Shown here in pieces: positions 21,119 to 30,001 of a stretch of 64,000 nucleotides of DNA. The stretch covers positions 15,066,085 to 15,130,084 of the forward strand of contig NC_064043.1 of assembly GCF_932526225.1 (NCBI RefSeq), in the 5' to 3' direction. Both the position numbers and the translations under genes were made by a program. The notes under the pieces are model-generated. The model made no database searches. It saw only the letters and a list, made by a program, of their open reading frames with translations, and was not told the DNA's origin. The stretch's first letter is position 1. Every line of letters starts with the position of its first letter. Origin of the DNA: Nematostella vectensis. Lineage: Eukaryota; Cnidaria; Anthozoa; Actiniaria; Edwardsiidae.

Positions 21119-21434
21119 CGTAGGCCGCGTATTAGACTCGTGCGTGCTTTGCACAATTCATGCGCATGCGCCGGCGAAGGCATACACACAGCACGTGAGG
21201 TGTGCGTACGTGAAGTGTGCTTTGCACAAACATGGCCTCTATCGCGATTTTGGTTGGCGGCGCCGTCCTAAACGCGACTGCATTCGTTGGTGGCAACTAC
21301 CTCGCAAAGTTCCTGTCGAACGATGAGAGCCCTGCCTTAGCTGAGAAGGAGAGGCACGACAACGCCCTAGAGAAATACCAACAAGACTATGGACGCTACC
21401 AACAGCGGCGACAAAAAAAAAAATCAAAAAATCG
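21119..21434 (+). repeat. Direct duplication, copy 1 (316-bp offset), with truncated gene
   Basis: The segment from gtaggccgcgtattagactc through the first about 60 codons of the following gene (ATG 21232, MASIAILVGGAVLNATAF) is repeated at 21435-21733 with few changes. In copy 1 the reading frame runs into an A-rich junction (about 21412-21435) and is truncated. A recent tandem duplication placed a complete promoter and start region in front of the intact gene. Confidence 0.85.
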
Positions 21435-21547
21435 CGTAGGCCGAGTATTAGACTCGTGCGTGCTTTGCACAATTAATGCGCATGCGCCGCCGAAGGCATA
21501 CACACAGCATGTGAGGTGTGCGTACGTGAAGTGTGCTTCGCACAAAC

Positions 21548-21973
21548 ATGGCCTCTATCGCGATTTTGGTTGTCGGCGCCGTCCTAAACGCGACTGCATT
21601 CGTTGGTGGCAACTACCTCGCAAAGTTCCTGTCGAACGATGAGAGCCCTGCCTTAGCTGAGAAGGAGAGGCACGACAACGCCCTAGAGAAATACCAACAA
21701 GACTATGGACGCTACCAACAGCGGCGACAAAAAATCCTCGATTGGCAAGCTCGAAGTCGCGAGAGAGGGTCCCTCGCAAAGCAAAACTTCACCGACACCG
21801 ACTACGCGCTCAAAAACTACAACCAGACCCGGCCGAAACAATCCCTGGATACGATGCGGGCCCCCGAGCTGTCCGACTACTACATCCCCAGCAAAACGCA
21901 GAAGAACGCCGAGTTGGCGTACATTGGCGCCGGCGCTCTCGCCATCGGCTACGCAGCTATCCGCTTGCTGTGA
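21548..21973 (+). CDS. Element membrane/coiled-coil protein, 141 aa, unknown function
   Basis: ATG at 21548; ends TGA by 21973. N-terminal hydrophobic segment (MASIAILVVGAVLNATAF) and GGNYL, a long charged helix (EKERHDNALEKYQQDYGRYQ), then RAPELSDYYIPSKTQKNAEL and a C-terminal membrane segment (AYIGAGALAIGYAAIRLL). Two membrane anchors with a helix between. Homologues with the same YYxPS phrase are frequent uncharacterised cnidarian proteins (memory), so it belongs to the core set of this element family. Intact here, and preceded by the partial duplicate at 21119-21434. Confidence 0.68.
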   Translation: MASIAILVVGAVLNATAFVGGNYLAKFLSNDESPALAEKERHDNALEKYQQDYGRYQQRRQKILDWQARSRERGSLAKQNFTDTDYALKNYNQTRPKQSLDTMRAPELSDYYIPSKTQKNAELAYIGAGALAIGYAAIRLL

Positions 21974-22203
21974 TGCAGCTGCCGTTCCGGCGCTGCATCT
22001 AGGCGGCCTTTTTCCATGCTGCGCGTATACGTTTACGCATAAGATGATTGCAGACCGACCTCAGAAAGGCCGAGCGCTTCGCGCAGCAGTGCGTATGCAC
22101 GTACGCCGAAGGCGTAGCAGACGGCAACCGCCTGTTGGAGACTGATACATGCGTTGCAACGCATCGCGATACGCACGTAATGGCCCGCCGGAACGGCAAG
22201 CGC

Positions 22204-23127
22204 ATGTCCGACGAAGAACTCGAGAACTCGTCCTATATACTACGCCAGAGGAGGCTTCCAGGGAGTGACCGCCCTGCATGCCAAACTTCCCAAGGGCTCA
22301 GCCTCCATAGATCGAGTGCGCAAGTGGGTAAGCTCGCAGCCCGTCGGGGGCTACACACAGACACCCCCTCCTCCGACTACCTACGCCCACTTCTCGGAGC
22401 AGATACCAAACCGTATCCACCAGTCGGACCTGCTATTCTTGTCAACCGACCGCGGGTACAAGTATGCCCTGACTGTCGTTGACGTTGCTTCACGATATAA
22501 AGCCGCCCGCCCACTGAGGACTAAGAGCGCGGCCGTCGTCTCCCGCGAACTCGCTGGCATCTATGCAGAGGGACCTCTCACATGGCCTAAAGTCCTCATG
22601 GTTGACGACGGCACGGAGTTCAAGGGTGCTACCACAAAGCTCCTAACAGACCACGTGGTGGAGGTCTGACGGGCTGAGCCAGGGCACCACAGGAGCCAAG
22701 CTTTCGCCGAGTCTTTCCATCGCTGGCTGGCACAGCGCCTATTTCGTGCGCAGTACTCGAAGGAGCTTGCATCCGGCAAGACAAACCGCGAGTGGGTTAC
22801 TGCTTTGCCAATCGTCATCTCGGACATAAACGCAACGAAGACTAGGATGACTGGCTTTGCGCCTAAGGACGCCATAAAGCTGAGGCGCGTGCCTCTCAAA
22901 GCCGAAAAGCCTCCCTTAGAGGTCCCCTTAGAGGTCGGAACGGAGGTGTACATCGCCGTAAACGAGGAAGACCTTCAGGACAAGGGCCGACGGTGAGCGA
23001 CGGACCCGTGGTGGACAAGCAAGGCATACCCAATACTAAAGAGGGTCATGGAGCCCGGATAGCCAGTGCTGTGTTACACGGCGTACTCTAAGCACGGCTT
23101 CACGCGTTCGCAGTTGCGTAGGGTGAC
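22204..23127 (+). pseudogene. Retroviral-type (rve) integrase of the element, decayed
   Basis: DDE integrase used for element insertion. ATG at 22204 (MSDEELENSS) lies in a different frame from the rest, implying an indel near 22230. The main frame then reads TALHAKLPKG, a core with the first Asp in RIHQSDLLFLS, the second Asp in KVLMVDDGTEFKGA, an in-frame TGA at 22667-22669, and the third acidic residue in AFAESFHRWLAQRLF. It stops at 22994-22996. Coding-like sequence continues past this TGA and a further TAG near 23058 (YTAYSKHGFTRSQLRRV), probably the C-terminal DNA-binding part. At least one shift and two to three stops: inactive copy. Convergent with the polymerase gene. Confidence 0.8.
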
Positions 23128-23172
23128 GCTAGCGCGATCAAAAAAATCTGCTGGTCGCGCTAGCGTCACCCT
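23120..23172. terminator. Perfect 18-bp hairpin between convergent integrase and polymerase genes
   Basis: Arms agggtgacgctagcgcga (23120-23137) and its exact reverse complement (23155-23172) flank a 17-nt loop containing an A run. A third partial copy (ctagcgccacgctagcg) follows. The position at the meeting point of two convergent transcription units suggests transcript-end or replication function. Confidence 0.65.
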
Positions 23173-23190
23173 AGCGCCACGCTAGCGTGA

Positions 23191-26100
23191 TCAGCGCTTG
23201 TGCCTTCTATTGCAGCTAAGGCACGTGAGTCTGACATTCCACTTGTAGTGACCCTGACTGTCGTCCCGCGGGTCGATACTGAAGCATTGGGGATGACTCT
23301 TGGTGTACCCCTGAAGCAGAAGCTGAGTGCCACAGAGCGTGCACTTCTTTTCCGCGTCAGCAATCATGCCGAGTACGTGGTCTACCGTCAGAACGTGGTG
23401 CGGCCCCGTGTACTTTGTGCGACCCTTTCGCCTGTCGTCTATAGCGTATCGCTTGATTCGCGCTATAATGAGCTCTTCACTGGGCGTAGCCTGCAGTCCT
23501 GTGGGAACCAAGGCACCTGGGGTGTCATCGGGGGGGATCACGCGGACTATCTGGTCGGCGAGCCGCACGCGGGAGATGCCGGTGTATACAGTATTCGTGA
23601 TCCAGCCCTCTAAGCTGTGGTCTATGATAAACAAACGTCTTGGAGTCTGGATAGTCTTGCCCTGCACCCGGTGGACTGTCCCCTAGCCCGCGTATTTCCA
23701 CTCGAGGGGAAGCCCGTTAAGGACCACGCCGAGAGGAACCTCGACTACCGTGCCTTTGTACGCGTCGACCTTCTCACCCCTTTTGCCTGGCACGGGCACC
23801 GGCCGCCCTTGCTTGCGATAACGATGCGCGATGCTGGGATCGGGGTCAAAGCGGATGGTTGCTGGCAATCGGGGGTAGTTTTTTCCTGTGGTGCTCTACC
23901 AATCGCTGCTGAACAAGGGCCCCCATCTTGTTGGTCGAGCACACCCACATATCGCTTGGGTGGGCCTGCTCGATCGCCGCGTCGAACACCACCCCATCCA
24001 AATCCGGCCCTTAATGTCGTGGAGCCTGGAGGAGGGCGCGGCAGAGCCGCAGTCGCATGTACTGTACGGCTTTCCGCAGCCTTCACACAGGCAGCGGTAG
24101 TCGGACTCGAACCAGCGGATGTTCCCTTGTGCCCACTCCTTGAGCATATCGTGAGGCCCCTCTTTATCTCTTCAGGGCGGGACCTTCCCATAGTCGCCAC
24201 AACACACTACCTGACACGGCCGCGTGGCAAGATACCCTAGGATAGCGCGTAGCACTTTAGTCTGTACCTTACAGCACTCGTCAACGATGATTACTTCTGC
24301 GAGACGGTCAAATGTGTCCCCCAGCTCGGAAGGTCTCCACTCTTCTATCGGCTTCTCCGCTGGTATGCAGAGGTAGTGGTGGTAGGTTTGAGCGCGCCCC
24401 GCGCACGCGAGGCGCGGGTTGTTGCGATGGTCGTGGGCGAGGTCGTTCTCGGGGGTGAGCCCCACAACGTTGCGGCAGCGGAACATGCTCACCGCCCACT
24501 CGGTCTTCCCCGATCCTCCCTGGCCGGCTAGATACATCCTTGCAGAGGTTTCGGCCACTATATCGCACGGCAGACTCGGCGCAGTGCTTGGCTCCCTAGC
24601 CAAGCACCCCGACCTCTTCGGACCCCAAGCCGCTTCGGGTCGCCACTCGTACCCAGGCTTCTTGTGGCGCCACTCTCCATACCTCGGATTTCGCTCCACG
24701 AGCTTTACACCACTGGGCACCGCCTTTGCGTATATGGCATCTGTGCACACTCGGAAGACGTCTTCGCGAGGGATCCGCCTCAACATGCGTCGCAACGCTA
24801 TGTTTGTGTACGCCAAGACGAAGGCCCTGATATGGTACCATTGTGAGCGCCGGACTCCGTCTTTGTATTGGATCAGATGAGCCCCGTCGGCATGCTCGAA
24901 GTTAAGTAAGTGGTCGGTGCCCGCAAGGAGGTTTGTCAGATACGTCGGCATGCTCGAAGTTAAGTAAGTGGTCGGTGCCCGCAAGGAGGTTTGTCAGATA
25001 CGCGGCTTCTTCACGGTCGCGGACTACGATCGAGGACTCGTCGCCATGGCGAGCGCACTTGCCTACGAAACGGACAGCGAGATCTCGACCCTGCGAGTCT
25101 TCGCCGCCGGGGCGGCACGCGATGGAGTGGGGGAACTTGATGGAGTCCTTTTTTCCGACGCTATACAACACCTCCTTCGCCGCGGCCATGACGAGGTCAC
25201 CCGAGTCTAACAGGTCCTTGAGCTCTGGCGTGGTAATCCAGCCCTCGTTTTGTTCCAAGTGCTGCCCTACCCTCCCGGAAGTGTAGGGGTGGCAGGCCTC
25301 AGAGAACCCCTCAGCTGAATGGCCCCGGTCAGTTGAAGAACCTCGCTCAATGGCCGCCCCACAACATCCGCGATACGATACACGTTCGTAGGGAAGCCGT
25401 ATTTCCGTACCAAATCAATGGCGTCCGAGGCGCCGCCGGAGATACTGTCCTCGCATCCTAGGTACGCCGCACGCATGTCGATGTGCGTATGAGGCCGCGC
25501 CCCTAAGTTTTCCTTGCTATTCCACACTTTGGACTCAACCTGCGCCGCTCGCCAGACGTCCCTGTATTTAAGAGGCGTTGGCCTGATGTTCTCTCTTTGG
25601 GTCCACTTCTTGAAGCGATACCCTATTGCACCGCCCATCGAGTGCGTAGCTTCGGTGGTAAGCTGGGTGGTCATCAGGGAGCCATTGAGGATCATATCCA
25701 GTCTCGTCTGTAAACGCCCTGTCGATAGCCGCCCCGTCCTGTCCCGATCGGTACAGTTTGCCTTCGTGCGTGACTATAACACGCCCACACAGCCAGATCC
25801 TCGTGCTTCTGGGGATCGCCCTGTTTATAAAGCGAATGAGCACCTCTCGCACTTTTGCCTCGCGCGTCTTTGCGGCGGCACTGGTAGCGCGAGGCGCTGC
25901 CTCACCCTGACATAACGAACGAAGCTCCCCCTCAGCCTCGAAGTCTAGGCCGTGGACGCTCGCGATCGCAGGTGGTTCAGTCGGAAGCTCCGCCCAGGCG
26001 TGGTTATTGTGGCAAGGGATGGTGATCCTCGTCTTAGTCTTGTACTTCCCCGAGTCTCACAGGACGTTACCCAGGGCTTCCACGGCTACTAGCTTTACCT

Positions 26101-26786
26101 CGAGCTTCTTTTCCATCTCAAAGAGGTCTTCTTTGGTGCATCCCGTAGTGTCCAGCTTCTTGTCAAATCGCTCGAGGATCTTGCCTCGTGTCTTGGTTAG
26201 ACCAAGGGAGCACGAGGTGCCGCGATTCCTCAAGAAGTCGGCAACATAGCTCACAACACAGTTAGCGAAGGCGTCACTCCCCTCTCGCTCAAACATTGGC
26301 CCAGGCTCACCATTTTGCTCAGGTAGAGGGCGAAGCTCGTATCTCACGTAGACGAGGTACTCTCGTCCTTTCTCCCAAATACCCGCATCGATGCCTTCCA
26401 GGGCGCCGACTGCGATTTGGCCCCCTCTTTTGACTAACGACCCACCGATCTTGTGCTCCGAGCGCCCTTCCTCCTCTATGATTGGCGCCAATGTCTCTGC
26501 GGGGGCCTTACCAACGACAGTAAAGAGTCTGTAACGCCGGTCGGGGTCTACCATCTCGAGCACCAGCGGAAGCACTGCGTTCGCCCGCAGAGACTCTCGC
26601 TCGTCCCGGCAGCAAAGGGTCGACTTCCTCTGTCCACACCTTCGCCGGTACGAGCGGCTTAAGCAGCCTGTGTTTGACATCGTCGGGGATGTCCTCGTCC
26701 AGGATGTTCTGGACCAGCCCTGCCAGTACGGCGGGCGCCTCTTTGTCACGCATGCTACCGAGAACCTCCTCTATGTAAGCGTCCAT
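23191..26786 (-). pseudogene. PolB - SF1 helicase - HNH replication gene of the element, multiply broken
   Basis: Read from high to low coordinates. N-terminal pieces start at ATG 26786 (MDAYIEEVLGSM) and continue after a shift near 26590 to about 26057. Next comes a piece with a polymerase B motif-A-like HIDMRAAYLG at about 25455, then a motif-C-like VFRVCTDAIY in 24172-24984. Directly fused in the same frame is an SF1 helicase start with Walker A GQGGSGKTEW and Walker B VIIVDECC; helicase C-terminal motifs (FIIDHSLEGWITN, VYTGISRVRLAD) are in 23191-23667. The end is an HNH-type zinc module (CTLCG, then SIDPRDDSQGHYKWN, CLSCNRRHKR). A 58-bp tandem duplication (24886-25001) and several other indels break the frame. 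Architecture: polymerase, helicase and nuclease in one polypeptide; intact homologues would be needed to confirm it. Confidence 0.72.
24886..25001. repeat. 58-bp tandem duplication inside the polymerase gene
   Basis: Two consecutive copies starting gtcggcatgctcgaagttaa (24886 and 24944). Fifty-eight is not a multiple of three, so the duplication frameshifts the polymerase just before its motif-C part. Confidence 0.9.
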
Positions 26787-26797
26787 GTTTGGGCACA

Positions 26798-26863
26798 CCT
26801 TGTGCCACCCAGTCTCTAACTGAGCGTTTGGGTATGCCCTGTGCCACCCAGTCTCTAATTGAC
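26798..26863. repeat. Short tandem duplication upstream of the polymerase frame
   Basis: The string gtgccacccagtctctaa occurs at about 26801 and 26841, about 40 bp apart, between the Cys-rich gene and the polymerase frame. It may have disrupted a former continuous frame or a promoter. Confidence 0.6.
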
Positions 26864-27145
26864 CGTACTGCGGGCTGCGATGTCAGACAGGACGAGTGCG
26901 AACCATCCTCGAGCGCGCCTCTCGATGCCACGCATCCTCTGCCCTTCACGATTCGCTCCGCAGGGGCGGCACAACCGCGTCTCCGACTGAGTCCCTATGC
27001 CGCAGATCCTGCACGGCACGGGGAGGGGGCTGCCCTTACGGAGCCTTTGGAGGTGCACCTTGCAGTAGGTGTCCATGCACCTCCGGCCGCACGTGTTTGC
27101 GTGGCCGACCTTTAGCCACCCGCAATAATCTTTTCCGCACTTCAT
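26855..27145 (-). CDS. Cys-rich zinc-binding protein of the element
   Basis: ATG at 27143-27145, 96 residues, stop TAG at 26855-26857. Many paired cysteines (MKCGKDYCGW, TCGRRCMDTYCKVH, VPCRICGIG, RLCRPCG) suggest two or more zinc knuckles, followed by a basic tail. It lies directly upstream of the polymerase reading frame on the same strand, so it could be a separate protein or the former N-terminal module of the polymerase. A nucleic-acid-binding role is inferred. Confidence 0.62.
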   Translation of the reverse strand: MKCGKDYCGWLKVGHANTCGRRCMDTYCKVHLQRLRKGSPLPVPCRICGIGTQSETRLCRPCGANREGQRMRGIERRARGWFALVLSDIAARSTVN

Positions 27146-27657
27146 CCTTCGAACTCTCGGTATACCACAGGACAGACGGATGTCTAATTGCAAGTCCTTT
27201 GGGGTTCGAACTGCATCATTGGAAAAATATAGCCACGATACTTCATAACAGCTTCATTTATTAGGGTGCGAGTCACAAAGTCCTTAAAAACGTATGTCAT
27301 GAAGTACCAAGCTCAATTATCCAAGATGGCGGCTCGACTCGAACACGGAATTAGAAGTGCTTGGCTGGAAACTTTCAGTAACAACCGAGGGGAGAGAAGA
27401 GGACGCCTTCGTAGATGGAGTTTTAAAGAGTTCGGCCGCCTCTATGAAACTGTATTTCGGAAACAGGACGCTTCTGTGGCAGCCATAAAATCGTAGACCT
27501 CGCCGGCGATCGAGCGTTCGATAAAAAGAACACACGACGGTATTCATCGCCCTATTATCGCTGCTTTAGCAGAGAAAACCCGAGAGAAGTTCGAAGTCAT
27601 GAAAACAAGCACGACCAAACTGGGGGATTGGGGGCAATTCAAGCACCACGCGAGTAA
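27146..27657. other. Right subterminal region of the element
   Basis: Between the Cys-rich gene and the right terminal repeat. One plus-strand frame (27266-27496, basic: RRGRLRRWSFKEFGRLYETV) has no recognised domain and reads away from nothing obvious. Probably promoter or replication sequence; nothing firm. Confidence 0.4.
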
Positions 27658-28009
27658 AACTCAGGTTTAAACGCCACGCCAGCGGCTTTGAATTTACGGC
27701 CGTTATTCCGCGCTCCGTAGGTTTTGCGTAGATTTATCCATGTGCTTTTTCGCCCCGACCTTATGTACGCGGAACGGCCCCGGCCTACATTAGCAATTGC
27801 CAAAAGCTTATGTACGTGAAATCGATTTGGCCTACATTAGCAATTGCCAAAAGCTTATGTACGTGAAATCGATTTGGCCTACATTAGCAATTGCCAAAAG
27901 CTTATGTACGTGAAGCATTATCTGCCTGATATATAGAGACGGGGCTGGGAGGCCCGGAGGGGCGATTCGCGCCTCCCACTCGTTTCTATGAAACCCCCTG
28001 GTCCCCCCA
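27658..28009 (-). repeat. Right terminal inverted repeat, 352 bp
   Basis: Near-identical inverse of 13212-13551. It contains three full copies of the internal direct repeat against two and a half in the left arm, which explains the length difference. Ends ccccctggtcccccc, followed by the target duplication. Confidence 0.93.
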
Positions 28010-28015
28010 ATTGTT
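28010..28015. repeat. Right 6-bp target-site duplication ATTGTT
   Basis: Exact copy of 13206-13211, directly outside the right terminal repeat. Confidence 0.85.
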
Positions 28016-28120
28016 TGACAACTAAACATGTTATGTGTCATGTAGATGGCAAGGGTGGGGGGATACCAAGGGATACCAACAATTTGGTCGCGTGATCGGT
28101 GAAATCGTTGACGTCGTCAA
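28016..28120. repeat. Continuation of the host tandem repeat right of the insertion
   Basis: Sequence tgacaactaaacatgttatg...gtgtcatgtag...ggtcgcgtgat...gacgtcgtcaaaa follows the order of blocks in the 12187-13205 array and completes the unit interrupted at 13211. Confidence 0.75.
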
Positions 28121-28868
28121 AAACAGAAATATAATAATATTTTATATTTCTTAAATTATTAAGCGAAAATAAGCAAATATTTGGTCGTTGGAGCTCAATG
28201 CCTAAATCTATATATTAGTCCAATCCATCTACGTGAAAAGGGGCCAACATCGGACGAATTGCAACACAAGGTATTTTAATGGTTTCTTGTACAGAAAGTA
28301 TCCCTCTATAACATACTAATGGTCTATAAAAATCGGAGCCGGCAAATACCCCGAAAAACCGGATCAAATGCCCCCATACAAGGCTTTTTATGAAAAACCA
28401 CAGGGCTCCCAAATCATGTGTCACGCATAACTGAGTGCTGTGCACTGTCTATTTGCAAGAAAAGGTGGATTCATGGGGTTGTTGTCTTTTGTTGTTCGAC
28501 TTTGCCTTTCCTGGTTCTAGAGCCTCGAACGTCTCCTAAAGCTTTACATGCCACACCGATCTCCGCTGGCCACTAAATAGAGGTTCGAGGCTCAGGATAG
28601 GCTTTGCCTGGATGAGAAAATAGTTTTCTAATTAATCTTTGCAGCTTACCAAAATGCTGTCTTTTCTAAAACCAAATAGACTCCAAAATTGTTTACACTG
28701 CTATTTAGTAAATAAATGAATTGTTACTACTTGTTAGGTCAAGCTACTGAACGTTTAAAATCTTTTTTTTTTAAACTTTGTTTTCATCATCATTACAATA
28801 TTTTTCTTTGTAAAATCTCAAATTATTCCTCTTATGTTTTTATATTGCATACATTATAATTAGTACAG
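28121..28868. other. Intergenic, no recognised feature
   Basis: AT-rich sequence with no frame or repeat that I can support. Confidence 0.4.
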
Positions 28869-29090
28869 GCAGTAAAGAAGTCGACTATCTTTTGTCGGCC
28901 AGCGTTTCTGGCCCAGAAACGGAAGGAGGCTCCTCTCGTTGTTTTGGCCTCAAAGGATGTTGGCGAACTGCTTCTGACGACATGGTGTGAAAATCCCACC
29001 AACCTTGCTAGTCTAATAGACTCAGTCAGACACCATTGGGGGCTGCGAAGGAGTTTACTGGTCTGGCAGTGGTTTTCTCCAGCATTGCAG
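28869..29090 (+). CDS. Candidate internal exon of an unidentified plus-strand gene
   Basis: A 222-nt segment open for 74 codons (AVKKSTIFCRPAFLAQKRKE ... GLRRSLLVWQWFSPALQ) between an acceptor (attagtacag) and a perfect donor (gcag|gtaagg), phase 0 on both ends. Sequence is protein-like (WCENPTNLASLIDSVRHHWG). No partner exon was found before HERC2's 3' end on the other strand. Could be an exon of a gene with very long introns, or a remnant. Domain unknown. Confidence 0.4.
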
Positions 29091-29740
29091 GTAAGGTTTG
29101 CACGGCGCTTTTTAAAAACAAACGTTAAATCTATAATGTTTCTTTAGCATCATAACCAATAAACAACACGAAAGGAAGCTGGGGTAACAAATAGTAATAT
29201 TTGAGGGTCGAACATTAGGCTTGATTAGATAATAAAAAAGGCAACACACTTATTATTTGCAAGTTCACTTTTATTTACTTCAAAAGGCAAGCGGGTGGCA
29301 AGGTACGCCAGCTCTCATTTTCTGTTAAATTAAACCTTTGTCGGCTATTTGAACTTTGGCCAAGAAACAGTTACGGTGCTGGCTTATACTCGAGCCAACA
29401 CACCGACAACACGACAAAATACACTCACACACGCCTAAAACATCAATATCTAGAGGCACAAAGGACGAGTTACAAAATCCATCCCACCCAAATCCTTCAT
29501 CGCACGTACTTGTGCAATTAAATATCGTGAAAGAGTTACAAAATCATCCCACCCAAATCCTTTACCGCACGTACTTGTGCAATTGGGTATCGTGAATAGT
29601 ACTTTGAACGGCACCAGCTCCATAGCCGATGGACGAGGGGGAGTGGGCCGTGCAGCTTCACAGAGGCAAATGCCCGGATGACCGAGCCCCTCACAGCCAA
29701 AACCTCTCTTTGCCGACAAAAGGTGGGGTAACCTATCTCA
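29091..29740. other. HERC2 3' end region with a short direct repeat
   Basis: On the minus strand AATAAA is at 29270-29275, a candidate HERC2 poly(A) signal about 730 bp after the stop. Two copies of a 63-64 bp repeat containing 'cccacccaaatcctt' and 'gcacgtacttgtgcaatt' lie at about 29466-29595. Confidence 0.5.
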
Positions 29741-30001
29741 GATGACGTAATTGTATGACGCCTGAAATGTAACTCATAACCCGGACTCTAAAATGCATCC
29801 ACGACACGAAACTCAAATGAGGTAATCGTATGGCGTCGCTCTCGAGTTCATCACGTCAAGCAACTCAGATGACGTAATCGTATGGCGTTTCTCTCAGATT
29901 TATCAGTCACGCAACCCAAATGACGTGATTGTATGACGCATTACGTCCTTCTAAATCCATTCACGTCACGCAATTCAAATGACGCAATTGTTGGCGTTAC
30001 A
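29741..30001 (-). repeat. HERC2 3' UTR tandem repeat including a copy of the stop-codon region
   Basis: About four degenerate units of 50-60 bp with TTGCGTGACGTGAATG and ACGCCATACGATTACGTCAT (minus strand). The distal unit contains GTGGATGCATTTTAG, which equals the end of the HERC2 reading frame (codons up to TAG at 30002-30004), so the end of the coding exon took part in the duplication. Confidence 0.75.

Larger units (their letters stand above)
17230..22198. repeat. Dispersed 12-bp motif GCCGGAACGGCA inside the element (7 copies)
   Basis: Copies are at 17230-17241 (minus), 19606-19617, 20014-20025, 20085-20096, 20231-20242 (one mismatch), 21980-21991 (minus) and 22187-22198. They fall in different reading frames and outside genes, so the conservation is at DNA level. 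None was noticed in the flanking host DNA. Confidence 0.65.
13212..28009. mobile_element. Polinton/Maverick-like element (endogenous virus-like), 14,798 bp
   Basis: Bounded by 340/352-bp terminal inverted repeats and a 6-bp target duplication. Gene content supports the class: retroviral-type integrase, B-family polymerase, packaging ATPase and a probable capsid gene. Order from the left: membrane-protein frame (-), probable virion frame (-), conserved 388-codon frame (+), helical/TM frames (-), capsid (+), ATPase (+), four small frames (+), integrase (+), hairpin, HNH-helicase-PolB (-), Cys-rich protein (-). The base composition is clearly more GC-rich than the flanks. At least six genes carry frameshifts or stops, so this copy should be incapable of autonomous spread. 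The gene set differs from the textbook metazoan Polinton and matches, from memory, a family of uncharacterised cnidarian proteins. Confidence 0.9.

Noticed and set aside
22048-22482. 144-codon plus-strand frame over the integrase start
   Set aside because: Only its part from 22204 resembles the integrase N-terminus; the remainder is out of frame with the conserved core.
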